Source: QHXN01 sp032162705
GTDB taxonomy: Bacteria > Acidobacteriota > Blastocatellia > Pyrinomonadales > Pyrinomonadaceae
DNA length: 60,743 bases
Direction: 5' to 3'
Assembly: GCA_032162705.1 (NCBI GenBank)
Contig: JAVRON010000007.1
Location: forward strand, 1-60,743
Part shown: positions 17,321 to 26,830 of the stretch, in pieces
Layout: each line of letters opens with the position of its first letter
Position numbering within the stretch: the stretch's first letter is position 1
Position numbers and translations under genes: made by a program
Notes under the pieces: generated by a model
The model's input: the letters and a program-made list of their open reading frames with translations, nothing else
Told to the model about the DNA's origin: nothing
The model's database searches: none

Positions 17321-18577
17321 TTATTTCCCGTGTGAGCCGGCGAGGGCGTGTCGAAAGCGCGCGGGGGCGAAGGCTTTGAGCGCGTGCGACGGCCAGGCGG
17401 TTGCCCCGCCCGCGACGACGCCCGCGATTATTTCGCCCGAGGCGGGCGCAAGCAGGATGCCGTTGCGATAATAGCCGGTCGCATAGAAAAGATTCTCGAC
17501 CTCCGAAGATTCGCCGAGTACGGGCAGGCCGTCGGCGGCGCGCGGCCTCAGTCCCGCCCACGAATCCGTAAGCGTAAGCGACGCGACCGCGGGCGCGATC
17601 TCTGAAGCGTGCGACATGATCGAGGCAGTGGCCTCAAAGGTCACGCGGCAGTCAAAGCCCGCGCGCTCGGTCGTTGAGCCTGCGAGCAGTCGCCCGTCGC
17701 GGCGTGGGACGACGTAGCCGCGCGGGCTGTAGACGACGTGGCGGACAAATGGAGCTTGAGAGTCGGACGGGCGGAAGCAGAGCATCTGCCCGCGCACAGG
17801 CTCGACCCGCGGGTCTTCGTCGAGTTTCGTACCATGTTCTGCGCCGATGCCTCGGTTCAATTCATCGCCGAAGGCTCCGTTTGATTCTTTGCCGACGCCT
17901 CCCTCCGAGAGCTTGATGAATTTTGAACTCCAAGCGCCCGCGGCAAGCACGACCGCGCCCGCGTCAAACCTGCCTTCCGAAGTTTCGACGCCCGCAACGC
18001 GGCCCGCAAACGTATACACGCCGCGCGCCTCAACGCCCGTCAACACGCGTGCGCCGAAGCGTTCAGCCGAAGCCTTGAGAGCGCGCACGAGCTGCCGGTT
18101 CTCGACCTGCCAGTCGCGCGGGAAACGCAAAGCCGAACGCACGCGCGTTGAGACTTGCGGCTCAAGCGCGCGCGCCTCTTTCGCCGTCAGACGTTCGACT
18201 TCAAGTCCGGCACGCGCCTGCCACGCGAAGCGCTGCAAGACTTCCCGCTCGTCCTCTTCCGTGAAAGAGAGATAGAGCGTCCCCGTCCGGTCTAACTCGA
18301 TGTCAATTCCCGTCTCTTCCAACAGCGCCTCGGCGAACGCCGGGTACATCTCGCGGCTCGCCGAGAGCAGCTCGAACAACTCGTCGGCGCAATCGGCCTC
18401 CGCTTGCGGCGCGAGCATCCCCGCCGCCGCGCCCGAAGCCCCGATGCCGCACGCCGCGCCCGACTCAAGCAAGACCACGCCGAGTCCGCGCCGCCCCAAC
18501 TCACGCGCCACACTCAATCCGGCGACGCCTCCGCCCAACACGGCCACGTCCGCCCTCTCATCCAAACTCTTTCGCAT
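17321..18577 (-). CDS. thiO: Glycine oxidase ThiO-like FAD-dependent oxidoreductase
   Basis: The 418-residue protein (from the ATG at 18577) opens with a dinucleotide-binding motif VAVLGGGVAGLSVARELG. It has DAO-family features, including VVLLESG after the second strand, a GASGAAAGMLAPQ loop and a C-terminal GLRPRAADGLPVLGE motif with YYRNGILLAP. ThiO oxidises glycine to iminoglycine for thiazole synthesis in thiamine biosynthesis; D-amino-acid oxidases are close relatives. No thi genes are adjacent, so the assignment is by family only. A TTG at 18613 is a possible earlier start but lies against a repeat. Confidence 0.8.
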   Translation of the reverse strand: MRKSLDERADVAVLGGGVAGLSVARELGRRGLGVVLLESGAACGIGASGAAAGMLAPQAEADCADELFELLSASREMYPAFAEALLEETGIDIELDRTGTLYLSFTEEDEREVLQRFAWQARAGLEVERLTAKEARALEPQVSTRVRSALRFPRDWQVENRQLVRALKASAERFGARVLTGVEARGVYTFAGRVAGVETSEGRFDAGAVVLAAGAWSSKFIKLSEGGVGKESNGAFGDELNRGIGAEHGTKLDEDPRVEPVRGQMLCFRPSDSQAPFVRHVVYSPRGYVVPRRDGRLLAGSTTERAGFDCRVTFEATASIMSHASEIAPAVASLTLTDSWAGLRPRAADGLPVLGESSEVENLFYATGYYRNGILLAPASGEIIAGVVAGGATAWPSHALKAFAPARFRHALAGSHGK

Positions 18578-18613
18578 TTGAGAGAACTGCTGGTATGATT
18601 CGGGAAAATTCAA

Positions 18614-18769
18614 GAAGACAGTAGACAGTAGACAGTAGTCAGTAGTCAGTAGGTCGTTTCGTGCGTTGCGTCGCTCCGGCCAGAAATTAACTGATGAAAG
18701 CTTTTCTACTATCTACTGATGAAAGTTTTTCTACTGACTACTGACTACTGACTACTGACTACTGACTGC
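18614..18769. repeat. Hairpin repeat, CAGTAGTCAGTAG family, between divergent genes
   Basis: The left arm (18614-18653) and right arm (18730-18769) are complementary runs of CAGTAGACAG and CAGTAGTCAG words. The inner part has a 25-bp direct duplication containing ACTGATGAAAG. The right arm ends four bases before the ATG of the isocitrate dehydrogenase-like gene, leaving no room for an ordinary ribosome binding site. Confidence 0.9.
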
Positions 18770-18773
18770 GAAC

Positions 18774-19775
<1,002 letters not shown>

Positions 19776-19905
19776 GATGAAAGAGTCATTGACATAGACT
19801 AGCGAGAACAAACCGCACTCAATTCTATAGCCCTCAACGGAAAGCTTATTCAAGCGAACTCTTTGTGGCAGGATTTATTCCACCTCACAAGCGCCAATAA
19901 CGACA

Positions 19906-19934
19906 TTGACATTACGCTTACCGCAGAGTAGATT
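19906..19934 (+). promoter_or_regulatory. Candidate sigma70 promoter for the lipase-like gene
   Basis: TTGACA at 19906-19911 and TAGATT at 19929-19934 are separated by 17 bp. The start codon of the large secreted protein lies about 155 bp downstream. The 19776-20095 interval is AT-richer than its surroundings and contains nothing else recognised. Confidence 0.5.
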
Positions 19935-20095
19935 CTCCGCCGTAGCCACCGCGCAATCTGCGCTCCTTATAGTTCTTTCATCACCGCATTCTTCCCGCCT
20001 TGTAATTACGGGTTCGTGATTAACACTCGCGGTTTGTAAATTCATCCTCAGCCAACAAATAATACTCGGCTGAATTGAGAATTTGAGGTCTCACC

Positions 20096-23000
20096 ATGCG
20101 CCACACCCGCCTCTCGTCCCGTCTACTCACTATCCTTTTTTTCTTCAGCCTTCTTCTCTCCGCCGCACAGAATGTTTCGGCGCAGAACTGTGTTTCTGCA
20201 CCATCGGGGTTAGTAGGCTGGTGGACAGGTGACGGTAACGCAAACGATAGCAGCGGCAATGCGAATAATGGCGCACTGCAAAATGGTGCCGCATTTGCAA
20301 CTGGTAAGGTGGGACAGTCATTCAGTTTTAACGGTGACAGCCAGTACGTAAGTATCCCCCATTCGGAAAGCCTCAATCAATCACAAGAGATAACGGTCGA
20401 GGCATGGGTTCGGCTCGCTGAACTGCCGAGAAACGTGTGGGGGACTGTGGCAACCAAAGATAATCCTGACTCCGGCCCTTATCATCTGCTGATACAACAA
20501 GACGGGTCTGTCACTTGGGAAGTTTTTACTTCCGCCTGGGTAGATATTAATTCAGGGCAGAATCGAATTACGCCGGGGGAGTTCTCACATGTGGCGGGCA
20601 GTTACAAAGTATCAACCGGCGCGTTCTGCGTATACGTTAATGGCAGCGCCACCTGCACTCAATTGTCAGGTTCGATACGAACCAACTCTAATACCCTAAA
20701 GATAGGTGGTGACCTGTATAACGGTCGATTCTTCAAAGGGGAAATTGATGAGCTGAGTATTTACAATCGCGCGCTATCAGCATCGGAACTTCAGGCGATC
20801 TTCAATGCGGGGAGCGCGGGAAAATGCAAGCCCCAAGTTTCGCCACTGAAGAGGCCGTTAATTTTCATTCCGGGCTTAATGGGCAGTTCTCTTGATAGCG
20901 ATAGCACTATAAGAAGTAATCTATGGCCGGGGGTACTCGCTGGACAATTAACAGATCACAGTATACTCACGCTCGATCCGAATAAGTCGCAAACGAACGT
21001 CATCCCCAACGACGCCATCGGCCATGTTGCATCGGAAATAATATACGAGCCGCTACTCAACTTCCTGAAAACAACGGGCGGTTATCACGAGTACGTCGTG
21101 AATGGCGATCCAACACGCCGCACGACAAACGGCTGCGATCTAAGCCAGCAAGGTAATAATCCCGACCTCTTTGTTTTTGCTTACGACTGGCGGTTTAGTA
21201 ATGCCGAAAACGTCGCGCAGCTGAAGGACTACGTGGGCTGCATTCAACGCTTTTATCCCGGCACAAAGGTCGATGTTCTGACACACAGTATGGGTGGGCT
21301 TCTCGCCCGCCGCTACATCATCGTTAATCCGACCGATCATGCGGTGGATAGGCTCATCACAGTCGCCGCACCGTGGCTGGGAGCACCGAAGGCCATCAAT
21401 GTTATGGAGACTGGCGAGTATGATGGTCTCAACAGAATAATGAGAAAGAGCACCCTCAAATCACTCTCCGAGTTCTTCCCTAGCGCGCACCAACTGCTGC
21501 CGAGTCGCCTATACTTTGGGCTAGGCGGTCGTCCCTATACTAAAGATGGAACAGTTTTCGCCGATTACAATCAGTTCACCGCTACCTTCAACGCCGAATT
21601 CGCTCGCAGTTCTCCAGTTAATGCCGGGAAAACATTCCATGACAGATCGGGGCAGGACGATTGGAGGACGGATCAATCGGGGGTCAAGTATTACCATATA
21701 TACGGGCAAAGGCATGTAGCCGATACTATCGGATCGGTATCAAATACGACGGTCACCAGCCGTGGTATATTCGGCTCAAAGACTTACCACGTCTTCAACA
21801 AGGTGCTAATCCGCGGCGATCAGACAGTGCCTATTTTGAGTGCTGAGCGAAGGGGAATTGGTCCCGGTCTCGACCTGAACGCGCCCGGCGCAACTCTAAA
21901 GTTGTTTGCTAATTCTGACCCCGCAGCGGATAACCTTTTCGAGCACACCGCGCTGACACAGAACCCGTCTGTACAGAGCTATATACTGTCTATCTTAAAG
22001 CCTGCACAGTCGGCGCAACCTGCGACGGGGAAGGCTGACGAGGAGCCGACGGTGCTGCCAGCCTACTATGTCAGGGTGGTAGGGGCGGGAGCCGTTACGG
22101 TGGCAGATACCATCGGCAACACAACAAATCCTTTGGCGGATTTGTCAGATAGCGGCGTCCCGAATGTTACTACATTCGTCACGGGCGAAAAGGCAACGCA
22201 AATCGTCATGCCTGCCGACCAGACGTTCAGCGTAACGATGCGCGCCGACAGCGATCCAATTTCCTTGGAGATCACGAAGGGTTCGGACATCGATACTTCT
22301 CAAGCCATCCGCTATCAGGATTTATCCTTACCCACAGGTGTAACTGCCTTACTAAGGTTCACCCCTTCAGGCATCGATCCTTTGAAGTATGACACAGACG
22401 GCGACGGCACGTTTGAGACAACAGTAATACCGACTGCCTCGGCGAGCGGCACATCCGCCAAAGATATAACGCCGCCCACCGTCAGTGTTAGCGAGACAAT
22501 GCAGCAGTCGACACTGCTCGTCACTCTCGCGGCTTCGGATAGCGAGTCAGGCATCAAGGCGATTTACTATTCGACGAACGGGTCGAACTTCCAGCAGTAC
22601 ACGACGCCGTTCAATATCGATCCTAATCAAGGGACGGTCGTTTATGTTTTTGCAGACGACAACTTGGCTAACCGCTCAAGCATTGTTACTTACTACCCAT
22701 CGTCTACGGCTAATCAGGTTGATAACGCACAGTTCTTCGTCAGACAGCATTACCTTGATTTCCTGAACCGAGAGCCTGATGCGTCGGGGCTTGGCTTCTG
22801 GACTAACGAGATTACTTCGTGCGGGAGCAACGCGCAGTGTCAGGAGGTGAAGCGCATTAACGTCAGCGCGGCCTTCTATCTCTCGATTGAGTTTCAGCAG
22901 ACGGGATACCTGGCCTACCGCGCGTACAAGGCGGCCTTCGGCAACATACAGGGCAAGCCCGTGCCCATCACACGCGAGGAGATGCTGTCCGACATGCAGC

Positions 23001-23482
23001 AGATCGGGCAGGGCGTGGTCGTCGGCGTCGGCGATTGGGAGCAGCGTCTGGAGCAGAACAAGCGGGCCTTCTTCGATCAGCTTGTCACGCGCGAGCGGTT
23101 TACCACTTCGTACTCGCAGGCAATGACGCCGGAGCAGTTCGTGGACGCTCTGAACGCGAACGCCGGGGGGGCGCTCTCACAGGCGGAGCGAGACGCGCTG
23201 GTAAACGATCTCAAGAGCAGCGCGAAGACTCGTGCGTGGGTCTTGCAGGCGGTAGCGGAAGACGCAGACCTCGCGCGGGCAGAAACCAACAAAGCCTTTG
23301 TGCTAATGCAATACTTCGGATATTTACGACGCAACCCCAATGATCAGCCGGACACGGATTTCAGTGGATGGCAGTTCTGGCTCTCGAAGCTCGACCAGTT
23401 CAATGGAAATTTCGTCAAGGCTGAGATGGTCAAAGCGTTCCTTTCCTCAATCGAATACAGGCAGAGATTTTCCGCGAACTAA
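20096..23482 (+). CDS. Secreted LamG / alpha-beta lipase-like protein with C-terminal DUF4214 module
   Basis: The 1128-residue protein has a signal peptide (ILFFFSLLLSAAQNVSAQ). A concanavalin-A/LamG-like domain follows (about 38-245, SGLVGWWTGDGNANDSSGN). Next is an alpha/beta hydrolase of the lecithin-cholesterol-acyltransferase or lipase kind (about 255-640), with oxyanion strand FIPGLMGSSL and nucleophile Ser in THSMGGLLARR. Ig-like segments come next, and from about residue 875 a DUF4214 module ends EYRQRF. It probably acts on lipids or esters outside the cell. Codons are noticeably less GC-rich than in most neighbours, a possible sign of transfer. Confidence 0.85.
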   Translation: MRHTRLSSRLLTILFFFSLLLSAAQNVSAQNCVSAPSGLVGWWTGDGNANDSSGNANNGALQNGAAFATGKVGQSFSFNGDSQYVSIPHSESLNQSQEITVEAWVRLAELPRNVWGTVATKDNPDSGPYHLLIQQDGSVTWEVFTSAWVDINSGQNRITPGEFSHVAGSYKVSTGAFCVYVNGSATCTQLSGSIRTNSNTLKIGGDLYNGRFFKGEIDELSIYNRALSASELQAIFNAGSAGKCKPQVSPLKRPLIFIPGLMGSSLDSDSTIRSNLWPGVLAGQLTDHSILTLDPNKSQTNVIPNDAIGHVASEIIYEPLLNFLKTTGGYHEYVVNGDPTRRTTNGCDLSQQGNNPDLFVFAYDWRFSNAENVAQLKDYVGCIQRFYPGTKVDVLTHSMGGLLARRYIIVNPTDHAVDRLITVAAPWLGAPKAINVMETGEYDGLNRIMRKSTLKSLSEFFPSAHQLLPSRLYFGLGGRPYTKDGTVFADYNQFTATFNAEFARSSPVNAGKTFHDRSGQDDWRTDQSGVKYYHIYGQRHVADTIGSVSNTTVTSRGIFGSKTYHVFNKVLIRGDQTVPILSAERRGIGPGLDLNAPGATLKLFANSDPAADNLFEHTALTQNPSVQSYILSILKPAQSAQPATGKADEEPTVLPAYYVRVVGAGAVTVADTIGNTTNPLADLSDSGVPNVTTFVTGEKATQIVMPADQTFSVTMRADSDPISLEITKGSDIDTSQAIRYQDLSLPTGVTALLRFTPSGIDPLKYDTDGDGTFETTVIPTASASGTSAKDITPPTVSVSETMQQSTLLVTLAASDSESGIKAIYYSTNGSNFQQYTTPFNIDPNQGTVVYVFADDNLANRSSIVTYYPSSTANQVDNAQFFVRQHYLDFLNREPDASGLGFWTNEITSCGSNAQCQEVKRINVSAAFYLSIEFQQTGYLAYRAYKAAFGNIQGKPVPITREEMLSDMQQIGQGVVVGVGDWEQRLEQNKRAFFDQLVTRERFTTSYSQAMTPEQFVDALNANAGGALSQAERDALVNDLKSSAKTRAWVLQAVAEDADLARAETNKAFVLMQYFGYLRRNPNDQPDTDFSGWQFWLSKLDQFNGNFVKAEMVKAFLSSIEYRQRFSAN

Positions 23483-23537
23483 AGTCCCGCGCGAATCTCA
23501 GTTAAGCGCACCATGCTGCGCTACCTTTGACGGTATC

Positions 23538-23603
23538 AGCCAAAAACTCTCGACGGCCCCGACGAAATCTCTTGAAGGCATCGACGAAAGCTCTTGACAG
23601 CTT
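23538..23603. repeat. Three imperfect 22-bp tandem repeats downstream of the lipase-like gene
   Basis: Units at 23538-23559, 23560-23581 and 23582-23603 share the core GACGAAANCTCTTGA with variable ends. The last unit contains TTGACA (23594-23599), with TAGAGT 18 bp further on, so it may also supply a promoter. The remaining gap to 23895 holds no recognised gene. Confidence 0.75.
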
Positions 23604-23895
23604 CATCCCTGTAGGCATAGAGTTTTGCCCGCTTCCATTTTAGTTAAGTTCGTAATCTTTATTTAAAACTCGCTTTCAAACTCGATGCCCCTTGAGGCGT
23701 GGTCGGCGGAGGGTGACATTCCCCGACGCGACCGGGCCGAAAAGATTCTAATCTCCCCACTACGGCGGCTCGCTTCGCACGCGCTGCTTTTCATCTTCCG
23801 CGCGGGCCACCGTTCCGGGGCCCTGCACGGCGACCGCCGGCACGCCGCAATTTCCGGCCAACCCTTCAGTGGTCGAAAGCTTAAGGAGAATCCCG

Positions 23896-26727
23896 ATGTC
23901 TCGTCTGCGCCTGAATCAACGTCGCGCCAGAAAGTCTTTCAGCGTCGTGCTGATGCTGATGCTGCTCCTCGTCGCACTGCCGAGAGTGCCCGCATGGGTG
24001 CCTTCGCCGACCGTTGCTAAGGCGGCGAGCGACGACGGCCAGAATCCGGACATTCCGGTCATCGCGCCCGGCTCGGCTTATCGCCAGACGAATCTCGTCT
24101 CGGACATCCCCGGCCTTGCGCCCGTCCAAGACCCTCTGCTCGTCAACCCGTGGGGCATCTCTCTGACTTCGTCGAGTCCCTTCTGGGTCGCCAACAACGG
24201 CACGAGCACTTCGCAACTCCTGCGCGGCGACGTGTCGGGCAATCCCTTCATCCTTAACCCTAGCCCGCAGACCGTGACCATTCCGGGCGGGCTGCCGACG
24301 GGGACGGTCTCCAACCCTTCGACGACCGACTTCCCACTCCCCGGCGCATGCGCCTCCCCGCCGTGCTCGGCGCGATTCCTCTTCGCCTCGATCACGGGCA
24401 ACATCACGGGCTGGAACCCGAACGCCCCGGCAGCTGGTTCGACGCAGGCGGTCATCGCCGCGAGCCAACCCGGCCACGTCTATACGGGCCTCGCCGTCGC
24501 CAACAACGGCACGAACCATCTCTATGCTGCCGACTTCGCCAACGGCAAGATTGACGTGTACGACACCAACTTCGTCTTGCAACCGACCGCCAGTTTCCCC
24601 TTCGCCGACCCGACCATCCCGACGACGATGGCGAACACTTTCCATCCCTACAACATCCAGAACATCGGCGGCTCGCTCTACGTCACCTACGCCAAGGTAG
24701 GCACTGACGGGCACGACGAAGCAGGCATCGGCAACGGCTTTGTCCGCCGGTTCAACACCAACGGCGTCCGCGACCTGACGTTCGGCATCAACAACGGCCC
24801 GCTCAACTCGCCGTGGGGCTTAACGATTGCGCCCGCGTCTTTCGGCATCTTCGGCGGCGCGCTCCTCGTCGGCAACTTCGGCGAGGGCAACCCGAGCATT
24901 CACGCCTTCAACCCGACGACCGGCGCTTTCCTCGGCACGATCCAGAACGAGGCGGGCGACGGCATCGTGATTGATGAGCTGTGGGCGCTTCAGTTCGGCA
25001 ACGGCGGCTCGGGCGGCGACGTGAACACGCTCTACTTCAGCGCCGGCCCCGCCGAAGAAGAGCACGGCCTCTTTGGCAAGCTCAATCCGACGACGGCCTC
25101 GGCCACCTCGCTCATCGCGTTCTCATCCGACACCTACGCCATCAGCGAGGGCAGCGGCCACATCGACATCACCGTCACGCGCTCGGGCGACGCCTCGAAC
25201 TCAGCCTCAGTCAACTACAACACCTTCGACGAGTCGAGTGCAGGCCACGCCTCGCAGAAGTCCGACTACGAAATCTCGCTCGGCAAGGTGACGTTCGCCC
25301 CCGGCGAAACCTCGAAGACCTTCCGCATCCTCGTCGTCAACGACAACTTTGTCGAGGGTGACGAGACGGTCTCGCTCGCGCTCTCGAACCCGACGGGCGC
25401 AGGCGTCGGCTTGGGCAGCCCGAACACGTCCGACTTGACGATCACGGACAACGACTCGACGCCGCCCACGACGAACCCGATTGACGACGCGCAGTTCTTC
25501 GTCCGCCAGAACTATCTGGACTTCCTGAACCGCGAGCCGGACACCGCGGGCTTCAACTTCTGGGTTAACCAGATCACTTCCTGCGGCTCGGACGCGGCGT
25601 GCATCGAGCGGACGCGCATCAATGTCTCGGGGGCCTTCTTCCTCTCCATCGAGTTCCAGCAGACGGGCATGCTCGCCTATCTGACGCACAAGGCGGCCTT
25701 CGGCAATTCGACGCTGACCGGAACCTCTGTGCCCGTCCTCTACGGTGAGTTCGAGCGTGACATACAGTCGCTCCAACGCGGCTTCGTCTTCGGCGCACCC
25801 GGCGCGGACGCGGTGTTGGAAGCGAACAAGGTTGCATACTTCAACGAGTTCGTGACCAAGCCCGAGTTCATCAACAAGTTCGGCGGGCTGACGAACGACC
25901 AGTACGTCGATGCTCTGCTGGCAAGCGCCGGTATCGACCCGGCCAACCAGAGGCTTTTCGTCGCGACCCTGACGAACGCACAGGAGAACCCGCCGACGAC
26001 TCCGACGCTCTCCGGCGGAGGAGCGAGACCCGCGTCCTTCGGCACGGCGAAGTTCCGCTTCAACGCCGCGCAGACGGCCATGACGTTCACGGCCACGGTC
26101 AATAACATCGACTTCACCGGCTCGCAGACCACCGACACGAACGACAACCTCGTCGCGGCGCACATCCACGCGAGCGCGAGCGTCACGCCGACCACCAACG
26201 GGCCGGTCGTCTGGGGCTTCTTCGGCAGTCCGTTCAACGACAACAACCCGAACGACGTAGTTAACACGCCGTTCACCGGCGGCGCAGTCGGCGGCACGAT
26301 CAGCGGCAAGTGGGATGCGCCCGAAGGCAACGGCACGACGCTGGCCGCGCAGTTGACGAACATCCGGACGGGTCACGCCTACATCAACTTCCACACAGTC
26401 CAGTTCGGCGGCGGCGAGATTCGCGGCAACATCCTTTCGGAGTCATCCTTCCGCGATTCGCTCGTCGCTGGTCTTAACGCCAGCACAGAGACGCGCGCCA
26501 CCGTGCTTCGCAAGATCGCCGAGTCCGAGGAGTTCTCCTCGAACGAGTTCACCCGCGCGTTCGTCCTGATGGAATACTTCGGTTATCTACGTCGCGACGC
26601 AGACGCAGCCGGATACAACTTCTGGCTCAACAAGCTGAACGCCTTCAACGGCAACTTCGTCAATGCCGAGATGGTCAAAGCCTTCATCTCGTCCAGCGAG
26701 TACCGGCAGCGTTTCGGGCCCAGCTAA
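23896..26727 (+). CDS. Secreted TIGR03118-like propeller protein with Calx-beta, split DUF4214 and inserted CHRD domain
   Basis: From the ATG at 23896 (AAGGAG seven bases upstream) the product has 943 residues. A signal peptide is followed by a TIGR03118-type domain (from NLVSDIPGLAPVQDPLLVNP) of about 350 residues. A Calx-beta repeat (YAISEGSGHIDITVTRSGD) comes next, then the first half of a DUF4214 module (AQFFVRQNYLDFLNREPD). A CHRD domain (QENPP, AAHIHASA, GHAYINFHT) follows, and the second half of the DUF4214 module ends EYRQRFGPS. All parts point to an extracellular, possibly surface-attached protein; no catalytic site was seen. The preceding gene shares its C-terminal module. Confidence 0.88.
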   Translation: MSRLRLNQRRARKSFSVVLMLMLLLVALPRVPAWVPSPTVAKAASDDGQNPDIPVIAPGSAYRQTNLVSDIPGLAPVQDPLLVNPWGISLTSSSPFWVANNGTSTSQLLRGDVSGNPFILNPSPQTVTIPGGLPTGTVSNPSTTDFPLPGACASPPCSARFLFASITGNITGWNPNAPAAGSTQAVIAASQPGHVYTGLAVANNGTNHLYAADFANGKIDVYDTNFVLQPTASFPFADPTIPTTMANTFHPYNIQNIGGSLYVTYAKVGTDGHDEAGIGNGFVRRFNTNGVRDLTFGINNGPLNSPWGLTIAPASFGIFGGALLVGNFGEGNPSIHAFNPTTGAFLGTIQNEAGDGIVIDELWALQFGNGGSGGDVNTLYFSAGPAEEEHGLFGKLNPTTASATSLIAFSSDTYAISEGSGHIDITVTRSGDASNSASVNYNTFDESSAGHASQKSDYEISLGKVTFAPGETSKTFRILVVNDNFVEGDETVSLALSNPTGAGVGLGSPNTSDLTITDNDSTPPTTNPIDDAQFFVRQNYLDFLNREPDTAGFNFWVNQITSCGSDAACIERTRINVSGAFFLSIEFQQTGMLAYLTHKAAFGNSTLTGTSVPVLYGEFERDIQSLQRGFVFGAPGADAVLEANKVAYFNEFVTKPEFINKFGGLTNDQYVDALLASAGIDPANQRLFVATLTNAQENPPTTPTLSGGGARPASFGTAKFRFNAAQTAMTFTATVNNIDFTGSQTTDTNDNLVAAHIHASASVTPTTNGPVVWGFFGSPFNDNNPNDVVNTPFTGGAVGGTISGKWDAPEGNGTTLAAQLTNIRTGHAYINFHTVQFGGGEIRGNILSESSFRDSLVAGLNASTETRATVLRKIAESEEFSSNEFTRAFVLMEYFGYLRRDADAAGYNFWLNKLNAFNGNFVNAEMVKAFISSSEYRQRFGPS

Positions 26728-26740
26728 GCCGCTAACGCGG

Positions 26741-26829
26741 AAGGCAAAAGGCAAAAGGCAAAAGTTGAAGACGGCGGGCCACACGGGCCGTCGTCTTCAA
26801 CTTTTGCTTTTTGAACTTTGCCTTTTGTC
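26741..26829. repeat. Hairpin repeat, AAAAGGCAAAAGGC family, between convergent genes
   Basis: The left arm AAGGCAAAAGGCAAAAG with GTTGAAGACGGC pairs with GCCGTCGTCTTCAAC and CTTTGCCTTTTG on the right. It lies between the stops of the convergent secreted-protein and peptidase genes and ends two bases before the peptidase stop. A bidirectional terminator is likely. Confidence 0.88.
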
Positions 26830-26830
26830 T

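Noticed and set aside
20096..26727. Phage or integrative element around the two giant secreted genes
   Set aside because: No integrase, transposase, tRNA target or flanking direct repeats were recognised; both genes have ordinary secretion signals.
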